Part shown: one piece after another, positions 1 through 5,252 of the stretch
Position numbering within the stretch: the stretch's first letter is position 1
Layout of the letters: each line of letters starts with the position of its first letter
Source of the DNA: Clostridiales bacterium UBA4706
GTDB taxonomy: Bacteria; Bacillota; Clostridia; Oscillospirales; Oscillospiraceae
Length of the DNA: 7,963 nucleotides
Reading direction: 5' to 3'
Assembly: GCA_002404605.1 (NCBI GenBank)
Contig: DHKA01000099.1
Location: 12,070-20,032 of the forward strand
Made by a program: the position numbers and the translations under genes
Notes under the pieces: generated by a model
What the model was told of the DNA's origin: nothing
Database searches by the model: none
Seen by the model: the letters and a program-made list of their open reading frames with translations, nothing else

Positions 1-1492
1 CGTCCACGGCGGAGTCGGGGGTGAGCATCACGTCCCCGCGGCGGCGGCTGCGCGGCGCGCCGGTCGTGGCGCGGACACGGCGGGACTGCCGCAGTTCCTC
101 CTCGTCGTCCTCCATATCGAGCCGGACGGTGCGCGCGATCTCCAGCCGCTTCTGGTACGCACGGCGCTTCGAGCGGTAGCGCACCACAACGAGGATATAC
201 GCGGCAAAGAGCAGCACCAGCGCCCAGAACGCGAGGATGACGCCCGGTGTGCGCAGCGTTTCGCGGAGCTGATTCTTCATGTACTCCATGCGCGAGAGAT
301 CGACCGAGGTGGTCGTAACGAGCGGCGAGGTGCCGAGCACCACGCCGTCGCGGATGACGCTGATCTCGCCGACGACCTGCCCCGCGCTGACCGGCGCTGT
401 CAGCCCGGCCTCGGCAACGTCCGGCGAGAGGGTGATCGTCCGCTCGACCTCCGTCAGGTCGGCGTCGTTCGGCAGAAAGGCGCGGATGGTCGTGCTCGGG
501 CGGGCGGTGACGGTGTCGGCGTCCGCGCCCATCGCAACAGGGACCTCCGTCACGGTCTCGGTGGATTTGAGAACGTCCTGATAGCTGAAGTTATTGAAGC
601 CCCACTCGAAGAGCGTGCGCGTATCGGCAAAGTTGCCGTAGTACCAGCTGCCGTCGTCCTGCTGATATGCCTCCGATTTGAGCACAACGGAAAGGAGCTT
701 CACGCCGTCCTTTTCCGCGCTGGAGGTGAGACAGTACCCGGCGTCGTTCGTGTGACCGGTCTTGATGCCCTTGGCGTATTCATAGCCCCAGTCGCCCGGA
801 TAGAGAGAGTTCGTTGGGTTGACGAGCGAGTTCGTGCTCTCCAGAACGCGCTCGGAGGAGACGTTCGTGTCCGGCACGGTGTAGTTGATGGTGCTGGCGA
901 TCGTCATAAAAAGCTCGTGCTTGGCGGCCTCGCGCACGATGCGCGAGAAGTCCCAGGCGGTGGTATAGTGGTTCGCGTCGGGCAAGCCGTGGGTATTCGT
1001 GAAGTTCGTACCCGTGCAGCCGAGCTCTGCGGCGCGGGCGTTCATGCGCGCGACGAAGTCCGAGATCGAGCCGCTGACGTACTGCGCGATCACGTTGCAG
1101 GCGTCGTTTGCCGAGGCGACCATCGCGCAGTAGAGCAGACTTTCGAGCGTCATTGTCTCCTGCTGCATGATGTACACGCTGCTTCCGCCGGCGATCATGT
1201 CAAAATCAAATCCCGGCTGCGCCGTGACCGGGTCGGAGAGCGCGATCTTGCCGGACTCGATATCCTCCACGGCGAGAAGGACGGTCATCACCTTCGTGAG
1301 CGAGGCGGGATAGAGCCGCTCCTCGGCATTCTTCGTATAGAGGACCGTTTCCTGATCGCCGTCCTCGGCGAGGAGCACGGCGGCGTACGTCGTGTCGATC
1401 CCCGGATCGTCGATCGCCAGCGCCGCGGGAGAAACGAGCCCCAGCGCGAGCGCGGCGATAAGAGCGCATATTACAAAGCGGATTTTTTTCAT
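1..1492 (-). CDS. dacF: D-alanyl-D-alanine carboxypeptidase (penicillin-binding protein, peptidase S11), 3' end outside window
   Basis: Removes the terminal D-Ala from peptidoglycan pentapeptides outside the membrane, limiting cross-linking. My minus-strand translation gives 497 uninterrupted codons running off the left edge. Residues 1-26 form a signal peptide (MKK start, hydrophobic core, AALA cleavage site). The S11 motifs are in order: SxxK at S64-K67 (PASLTK), SxN at S127-N129 (SAND) and KTG at 244-246 (KTGHTNDAG). A beta-rich domain follows to about 395. A membrane helix lies at about 417-437, then a cytosolic tail of at least 60 residues, acidic then Arg-rich. Typical DacF/DacA proteins are about 380-440 residues with an amphipathic C-terminal anchor, so this tail is an extension. 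An in-frame ATG at 1510 also exists. I chose 1492 because it directly precedes the signal peptide and leaves a normal leader from the predicted promoter; neither start has a strong Shine-Dalgarno. Family certain; dacF versus dacA/dacB naming less so. Confidence 0.93.
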   Translation of the reverse strand, partial: MKKIRFVICALIAALALGLVSPAALAIDDPGIDTTYAAVLLAEDGDQETVLYTKNAEERLYPASLTKVMTVLLAVEDIESGKIALSDPVTAQPGFDFDMIAGGSSVYIMQQETMTLESLLYCAMVASANDACNVIAQYVSGSISDFVARMNARAAELGCTGTNFTNTHGLPDANHYTTAWDFSRIVREAAKHELFMTIASTINYTVPDTNVSSERVLESTNSLVNPTNSLYPGDWGYEYAKGIKTGHTNDAGYCLTSSAEKDGVKLLSVVLKSEAYQQDDGSWYYGNFADTRTLFEWGFNNFSYQDVLKSTETVTEVPVAMGADADTVTARPSTTIRAFLPNDADLTEVERTITLSPDVAEAGLTAPVSAGQVVGEISVIRDGVVLGTSPLVTTTSVDLSRMEYMKNQLRETLRTPGVILAFWALVLLFAAYILVVVRYRSKRRAYQKRLEIARTVRLDMEDDEEELRQSRRVRATTGAPRSRRRGDVMLTPDSAVD

Positions 1493-1532
1493 TCTTGACT
1501 TAGCCCCCATGAGAGTATGGCATAACAGGGGT

Positions 1533-1561
1533 ATTATAGCGGAAAACTACTGGAAATGCAA
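1533..1561 (-). promoter_or_regulatory. Predicted sigma-A-type promoter of the carboxypeptidase gene
   Basis: On the minus strand, TTGCAT (1556-1561) is followed after 17 bp by a perfect TATAAT (1533-1538). Transcription would begin near 1526, giving a leader of about 34 nt to the ATG at 1492. A 6-bp dyad (TACCGG-cgtt-CCGGTA, 1566-1581) sits just upstream of the -35 box and could be a regulator site. This is prediction from consensus match only. Confidence 0.65.
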
Positions 1562-1633
1562 CCTTTACCGGCGTTCCGGTATCTGGAAGCGAAAGAAAAA
1601 CCGCCCTTCGGCCGCCGCGGGCGCAAGAAATGC

Positions 1634-1662
1634 TTGCAATATGGCGCTCTATAGTATAAAAT
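1634..1662 (+). promoter_or_regulatory. Predicted sigma-A-type promoter of the efp operon
   Basis: TTGCAA (1634-1639) is separated by 17 bp from TAAAAT (1657-1662), inside a local AT-rich patch. Initiation near 1669 would leave a leader of about 50 nt that contains the strong ribosome binding site AGGAGG at 1706-1711. It is divergent from the carboxypeptidase promoter; the -35 boxes are about 70 bp apart, so the two do not overlap. Confidence 0.6.
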
Positions 1663-1719
1663 ATTTCCGCTAATAGTGGGTACAAATAATTTATTCACAC
1701 ATACGAGGAGGAGTTTCCC

Positions 1720-2283
1720 ATGATTTCCGCAGGCGATTTTCGCAACGGAGTAACCTTTGAAATGGACGGCCAGGTCATGCAGGTCGTCGAGTTCCAGCAC
1801 GTCAAGCCCGGTAAGGGCGCGGCGTTCGTGCGCACGAAGATGAAGAACGTCATCACCGGCGCCGTCGTCGAGACGAGCTTCAACCCCACCGCGAAGTTCG
1901 AGGAAGCGTTCGTTGAGCGCCGCAGCATGGAGTACAGCTACAACGACGGCAACCTCTATTACTTCATGGACCCCGAGACCTACGAGCTTGAGCCCATCGA
2001 CGAGAGCATGCTCTCCGACAGCTTCCGCTTCGTGAAGGAAAATATGGTCTGCACCGTCAGCTCCTACAAGGGCAAGGTGTTCGCGGTCGATCCCCCGACG
2101 TTCGTCGAGCTGACCATCACCGAGACCGACCCCGGCTTCGCCGGCAACACCGCCACCAACGCCACCAAGCCCGCCAAGCTGGAGACCGGCGCGGAGATCA
2201 AGGTGCCTCTGTTCCTCGAAGAGGGCGAGCGCATCAAGATCGACACCCGCACCGGCGAGTATCTCGAGCGCGCCAAGGGCTGA
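1720..2283 (+). CDS. efp: Translation elongation factor P
   Basis: EF-P binds between the P and E sites of the ribosome and relieves stalling at polyproline stretches. The 187-residue length is normal. The order is the N-terminal KOW-like domain (about 1-65), the central OB domain (about 66-127) and the C-terminal OB domain (about 130-187), ending in the conserved IDTRTGEYLERA block. The domain I loop reads KPGKGAAFVRTK with Lys32 at its tip, the position modified in other bacteria (Lys32 carries 5-aminopentanol in Bacillus subtilis; this is family knowledge). No epmA, epmB or earP gene is visible here. The start is set by AGGAGG at 1706-1711, 8 nt before the ATG. It is the first gene of an operon with the zinc-ribbon gene at 2330. 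A location next to a D,D-carboxypeptidase and this small gene is familiar in Clostridia. Confidence 0.98.
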   Translation: MISAGDFRNGVTFEMDGQVMQVVEFQHVKPGKGAAFVRTKMKNVITGAVVETSFNPTAKFEEAFVERRSMEYSYNDGNLYYFMDPETYELEPIDESMLSDSFRFVKENMVCTVSSYKGKVFAVDPPTFVELTITETDPGFAGNTATNATKPAKLETGAEIKVPLFLEEGERIKIDTRTGEYLERAKG

Positions 2284-2329
2284 GAAATCTTGTAATAACG
2301 TCCAACCATCTACAAAGGGAGGGTTTCTT

Positions 2330-2806
2330 ATGACGACATCCGAAAAAGTGGCCTATCTGAAAGGTCTCGCCGAGGGCATGGGCATTCAGGAGGACGGCGG
2401 TCAAGGCAAGCTGTTCCACGTCATTATCGACATTCTGGAAGATCTTTCTCTCGATCTCGCGGACACGAAGGACGCGCTGGTCGATCTGACCGACGGCGTG
2501 GAGGAGATCAGCGACGATCTCACCGAGCTCGAAAACGAGTTTTATGAGAGCCCCTGCTCCTGCTGCGGCGGAGACGACGAGGACGAAGAGTACGACGGCG
2601 AGGACGAGGACGAGGACGACACCGTCTTCTACTCCGTGGAGTGCCCGGGCTGCGGCTTCAAGCTGACCGTGGACGAGGATACGCTCGACGCGGGCTCCTT
2701 TGAGTGCCCGGAGTGCGGCGAGGTCATCGACTTTGAAAACGCCGCCGTCGAGGAAGTCGTTTTCGACGATGAGGACGATGAGGACGACGAGGACGAAAAA
2801 GACTGA
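2330..2806 (+). CDS. CD1247-type small acidic zinc-ribbon protein
   Basis: Function unknown. The N-terminal block (about 5-70) has the conserved VAYLKGLAEGMG stretch followed by a heptad-like helical region that may form a coiled coil. This matches what I recall as the CD1247 N-terminal domain, found downstream of efp in Clostridia. A CSCC cluster (76-79) and two CPxC knuckles (CPGC 105-108, CPEC 126-129) suggest one zinc ribbon plus extra cysteines. The linker (81-98) and the C-terminal tail (145-158) are almost pure Asp/Glu, so the protein is strongly anionic. No signal peptide or membrane helix is seen, so it is probably cytosolic. The ribosome binding site GGGAGG (2317-2322) lies 7 nt before the ATG. 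The 46-bp gap after efp has no terminator, so the two are likely cotranscribed. The family name is from memory and would need a profile search. Confidence 0.8.
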   Translation: MTTSEKVAYLKGLAEGMGIQEDGGQGKLFHVIIDILEDLSLDLADTKDALVDLTDGVEEISDDLTELENEFYESPCSCCGGDDEDEEYDGEDEDEDDTVFYSVECPGCGFKLTVDEDTLDAGSFECPECGEVIDFENAAVEEVVFDDEDDEDDEDEKD

Positions 2807-2820
2807 TTCCAACAGCATAC

Positions 2821-2860
2821 AAACAGCCGGAGGGAAATTCCCTCCGGCTGTTTCTTTTTT
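2821..2860 (+). terminator. Rho-independent terminator of the efp operon
   Basis: A perfect 15-bp inverted repeat (AAACAGCCGGAGGGA, 2821-2835, and its exact complement, 2839-2853) has a 3-nt loop. The run TTTCTTTTTT ends at 2860. It begins 14 nt after the zinc-ribbon stop codon. From the minus side, where the IclR gene ends at 2889, the hairpin is followed by only a weak U-tract (UGUUUGUAUGC). It may therefore also stop iclR transcription, but less efficiently. Confidence 0.93.
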
Positions 2861-2888
2861 GCAGCGCGGGGCAGTCCCGCGTTTCTCA

Positions 2889-3659
2889 TCAGGCCAGAAA
2901 GCCGTTCAGCTCCCGTGCGGCATTTCGCAGATGCTCCACGATCCTCTCCTTCTGCGGGATGATGCGTTCCGCCGGACCGGAGATGCTGATGGCATACCCC
3001 GCGCTTTTCCCCGGCTGCGCAAAAATCGGCACGCCGAGCGCGGCAACGCCGGGCTCATACATCTGGTCGTTGAGCATATACCCTTCCCGGCGGACCGCAG
3101 CGATCTTCTCCATGAGCTGTGACGCGGAAAGAATGAACGGACAGCTCCGCTTTTCAAATACGACCGCATCGCAGTAATCCCGTATATCCTCGTCCGTCTG
3201 CGTGGAGAGGATGGCAAGACCGGTGCAGCACAAATGCAAAAGCAGCAGCGAGCGCGTTGGGCTGCTCGCGGCGATCAGTCCCTGCTGCGGCAGTATCTCA
3301 TCGAGCAGCGTTGCACGGCAGGCGTCGTACCGCCGGGTAAAATGGACCGTTTCGTTAAGCTCCCGGGAGAGCGCGGTCAGCACCGGCTTGGCCAGCTCGA
3401 CCGCGGCGCGAGACATCTGCGCTCTCGCGCCGAGCGCCGCGAGTTGTATGCCGGGACGGTAGCGTCCTTCCCGGTCCGCATTCAGATAACCGCGCCTTTC
3501 CAGCGTATAAACTATGCGGTAGGCGACCGTTTTATTCAGCCCGCTCCGCTGCGCGATCTGCGAAAGGGTGAGCTTATCCTCCTGTAAAAAAAGGCTTAAG
3601 ACCCCAAGCGCATTGTCCAGCGACTGAAGCAGATATTGATCCTTATTGACGGGCTCCAT
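2889..3659 (-). CDS. IclR-family transcriptional regulator
   Basis: 256 residues, the usual IclR length. A winged helix-turn-helix occupies about 9-70 (LTLSQIAQRSGLNKTVAYRIV; recognition helix about 42-53, wing RYRPG). The rest is the GAF-like IclR effector domain (about 80-256), including EPGVAALGVPIF near 202-213 and the typical SISGPAERI segment. A longer reading from an ATG at 3716 exists. I chose 3659 because GGAGGG (3665-3670) lies 5 nt upstream, the protein then starts just before the HTH, and the extra 19 residues look non-coding. IclR regulators sense small organic acids or aromatics and act as repressors or activators. The divergent neighbour is butyrate kinase, so control of buk in response to a carboxylate or acyl-phosphate is a reasonable inference. 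The ligand is unknown. Confidence 0.93.
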   Translation of the reverse strand: MEPVNKDQYLLQSLDNALGVLSLFLQEDKLTLSQIAQRSGLNKTVAYRIVYTLERRGYLNADREGRYRPGIQLAALGARAQMSRAAVELAKPVLTALSRELNETVHFTRRYDACRATLLDEILPQQGLIAASSPTRSLLLLHLCCTGLAILSTQTDEDIRDYCDAVVFEKRSCPFILSASQLMEKIAAVRREGYMLNDQMYEPGVAALGVPIFAQPGKSAGYAISISGPAERIIPQKERIVEHLRNAARELNGFLA

Positions 3660-3715
3660 TCCATCCCTCCGTGACCGACCGGATAAATTTTCCGCAGGGT
3701 GTCCGGCAAAAAGCA

Positions 3716-3743
3716 ATCATAGCATAGCATAATTTTTTTTCAA
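3716..3743 (-). promoter_or_regulatory. Predicted promoter of the iclR-type gene
   Basis: On the minus strand TTGAAA (3738-3743) is separated by 16 bp from TATGAT (3716-3721). The spacer contains an A-tract and tandem TAGCATA units. Initiation near 3709 leaves about 50 nt to the ATG at 3659. Its -35 box lies only 15 bp from the -35 box of the divergent buk promoter, so a regulator bound between them could affect both. Confidence 0.5.
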
Positions 3744-3758
3744 GTGCAATTTTGGGGG

Positions 3759-3787
3759 TTGATTTTTCCGAAAGTACGTGGTAGCAT
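3759..3787 (+). promoter_or_regulatory. Predicted promoter of butyrate kinase
   Basis: TTGATT (3759-3764) is followed after 17 bp by TAGCAT (3782-3787), a moderate match (4 of 6 in the -10). Initiation near 3794 gives a leader of about 57 nt. The -10 overlaps one copy of TAGCATAA, which also occurs in the iclR promoter spacer. A weak -10 would fit a promoter that needs an activator or is kept low, but this is inference. Confidence 0.42.
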
Positions 3788-3815
3788 AAGGCCGTTATTT
3801 CGGTACGCGAATTAT

Positions 3816-3836
3816 TTGTTTCGCTAAAAGAAACAA
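3816..3836 (+). promoter_or_regulatory. Perfect dyad in buk leader, candidate IclR-type operator
   Basis: TTGTTTC (3816-3822) and GAAACAA (3830-3836) are exact inverted copies around a 7-nt AT-rich centre. The dyad lies about 22 nt after the predicted start of transcription and 15 nt before the buk ATG, abutting the ribosome binding site. The half-site resembles the TGTTTC/GAAACA type used by some IclR-family regulators such as KdgR. It could instead be a short RNA hairpin affecting translation. Confidence 0.42.
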
Positions 3837-3850
3837 GAAGAAGGTGCAAT

Positions 3851-4894
3851 ATGAAAAAACTTGTTGTGATCAATCTCGGATCGACTTCAACAAAGATCGC
3901 GTATTTTGAAGATGCGAAAATCGTTTATTCCGCCTCGCTGCCGCATCCGGCGGAGGAGATCCAGGCGTTTGCGAGCAATTGGGATCAGTACGATTACCGG
4001 AAGAGCGCGATCCTCGGTTTTATGGAGCAGCACGGCATAGTGCTTGCCGAGCTGGATGCCTTTGTCAGCCGCGGCGGCCACACGGAGCCGGTGCACAGCG
4101 GCGTTTACCGCATCACGCCGAAAATGCTTGAACAGTCGCGCAGCATGAAATACGGCAACCACGTTTCCGATCTCGGCGTCCGACTGGCGTATGACCTTGC
4201 TCCGAACAAGCAGAACGCTTTTATCGTAGACAGTCCCTGCACGGATGAGTATGACCCGCTCTCGCGCTACTCCGGTCTGCCGGAGCTGCCCCGTGTGAGC
4301 CGCTTTCACGTGCTCAACCAAAAGGCGTCGGCGCGGCTCTACTGCCGGGAGCACGGTCTCAATTATGAGGACATCAATCTGGTCGTTGTCCACATGGGCG
4401 GCGGCACGTCCGTTGCGGCTCATAAAAAGGGCCGTCTTGTTGACGGCAACAACGGGCTTGACGGCGACGGCCCGTTCTCTACCGACCGCACCGGCGGTCT
4501 CCCCGTCGGCGGGCTGATCGACATGTGCTATTCCGGAAAATATACCCATGCGGAAATGCGCCGGAAGATCAAGGGGCAGGGCGGTCTTATGGCCTATGTC
4601 CACGACACGGATGTGAAAACCATCGAAGCCAAGGCGCTCGCAGGAGACGAGAACTGCAAAAATGCGCTCGACGCCATGATCTACCAGACAGCGCAGGAGA
4701 TCGGCAAAAAGGCCGTTACTCTCAAGGGCGACGTGAACGCCATCATTCTGACCGGCGGCATTGCCCACAGCAAATATGTTACGGATATGATCCGGGACTA
4801 TGTATCGTCGATCGCTCCGGTAACAATATCGGACGGAGCGGGGCGTGCTACGCGCTCGCCGAGCGGCGCGAGCAGCTCGGCGCACGCGGCGTAG
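3851..4894 (+). CDS. buk: Butyrate kinase with aberrant C-terminus
   Basis: Butyrate kinase converts butyryl phosphate and ADP to butyrate and ATP, the last step of the Ptb-Buk route; it belongs to the acetate kinase (ASKHA) family. Visible motifs are the N-terminal phosphate loop VINLGSTSTKIAYFED (6-21), SRGG (73-76), VVHMGGGTSVAAHKKG (179-194), DGDGPFSTDRTGGLP (204-218) and the adenosine motif ILTGGIAHS (299-307). The match holds to IAPVTI (321-326). The family then normally continues with a PGExE..ALAEGALRVL-type helix ending near residue 355; here residues 327-347 are an unrelated Ser/Ala/Arg tail (SDGAGRATRSPSG...). That tail is the antisense of a decayed minus-strand gene. All core motifs are intact, but loss of the last helix may lower stability. 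A weak AAGG (3841-3844) lies 6 nt before the ATG. No ptb gene is adjacent and no terminator follows, which fits a broken 3' end. Confidence 0.9.
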   Translation: MKKLVVINLGSTSTKIAYFEDAKIVYSASLPHPAEEIQAFASNWDQYDYRKSAILGFMEQHGIVLAELDAFVSRGGHTEPVHSGVYRITPKMLEQSRSMKYGNHVSDLGVRLAYDLAPNKQNAFIVDSPCTDEYDPLSRYSGLPELPRVSRFHVLNQKASARLYCREHGLNYEDINLVVVHMGGGTSVAAHKKGRLVDGNNGLDGDGPFSTDRTGGLPVGGLIDMCYSGKYTHAEMRRKIKGQGGLMAYVHDTDVKTIEAKALAGDENCKNALDAMIYQTAQEIGKKAVTLKGDVNAIILTGGIAHSKYVTDMIRDYVSSIAPVTISDGAGRATRSPSGASSSAHAA

Positions 4895-5119
4895 TACTCC
4901 GCGTTGTGGGCGCGGCGGCATGGATGAAGCACATCCAGTCCTGTCCGAACACAAAATTGCCGTTCGTCAAAACGAGATAGTATCCGCCCTGCGCCAGCGG
5001 CTCGTCCAGCGCCGCGAGATCGTAGGCCGCCGAGAGATCAAGCCCATCACGCCCTCGGTATGCGGCGCGAACGCCGTGTTCGCAAAACGCACGGCCGCGG
5101 CGATCTTTTCGTCTGTCAA
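4830..5119 (-). pseudogene. Decayed gene of unknown function, two frameshifts and truncated 3' end
   Basis: On the minus strand a protein-like sequence runs through three frames. Frame one is TTG at 5119 to about 5045 (TDEKIAAAVRFANTAFAPH). Frame two is about 5044 to 4915 (LDLSAAYDLAALDEPL, then GGYYLVLTNGNFVFGQDW). Frame three is about 4914 to 4830 (HNAEYYAACAELLAPLGERV). Each switch equals loss of one base, near 5042-5046 and 4909-4919. The joined product is about 96 residues, then meets buk sequence read backwards. A ribosome binding site AGGTGA (5125-5130) stands 5 nt before the TTG, and a TATAAT lies further upstream. The amphipathic, Tyr/Phe-bearing sequence is unlike the Arg-rich text of the opposite strand, which is why I treat the minus strand as the former coding strand. 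I do not recognise the family. Two closely spaced sequencing errors could mimic the frameshifts. Confidence 0.55.
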
Positions 5120-5151
5120 GGACTTCACCTCGTTTTCTTTTCGACCGGTCT

Positions 5152-5180
5152 ATTATACAGTACGGTGAAAGGGGCGGAAA
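5152..5180 (-). promoter_or_regulatory. Predicted promoter of the decayed gene
   Basis: A perfect TATAAT on the minus strand (5152-5157) is preceded after 17 bp by a poor -35 (TTTCCG, 5175-5180). It sits immediately after the terminator of the upstream minus-strand operon and about 30 nt before the AGGTGA ribosome binding site at 5125-5130. This layout supports a formerly independent gene there. If still active, its RNA would run antisense into the 3' end of buk. Confidence 0.4.
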
Positions 5181-5183
5181 TAC

Positions 5184-5225
5184 TTAAAAAAGGTGCCGGC
5201 GGGGACATGCCCCGTTGGCACCTTT
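5184..5225 (-). terminator. Rho-independent terminator of the GT2-pflX-M16C-like operon
   Basis: The arms 5189-5204 and 5210-5225 form a continuous 16-bp stem: AAAGGTGCC paired with GGCACCTTT, two G-U pairs, then CGGGG with CCCCG. The loop is 5 nt (acatg). Read on the minus strand, the stem is followed by UUUUU and AAGUAUUU. It begins 27 nt after the stop codon at 5253. On the plus strand the hairpin is followed by cacttttat, a weaker tract. Confidence 0.9.
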
Positions 5226-5252
5226 CACTTTTATAAGGCTCCTTTGTGCAAT

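Noticed and set aside
752..1498. 248-codon open frame on the plus strand
   Set aside because: Antisense shadow of the carboxypeptidase, whose SxxK, SxN and KTG motifs are all in place on the minus strand.
2865..2881. CGCGGG/CCCGCG hairpin just after the IclR stop as its terminator
   Set aside because: Only 6 bp and followed on the minus strand by an A-run, not a T-run. The adjacent 15-bp hairpin is the better candidate.
3660..3716. Longer IclR start at 3716
   Set aside because: The extra 19 residues are unlike family N-termini, the predicted promoter -10 (3716-3721) would overlap that start, and a good GGAGGG precedes the ATG at 3659.
4858..4881. GCCGAGC/GCTCGGC hairpin as a terminator for buk
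   Set aside because: The 7-bp stem has a 10-nt loop, no T-tract on either strand, overlaps the buk coding frame, and can be explained by GC-rich codons of the former minus-strand gene.
3887..4954. 355-codon open frame on the minus strand opposite buk
   Set aside because: It is the antisense of clear butyrate kinase motifs; high GC at third positions removes stops from the opposite strand. No ribosome binding site or recognisable domain.
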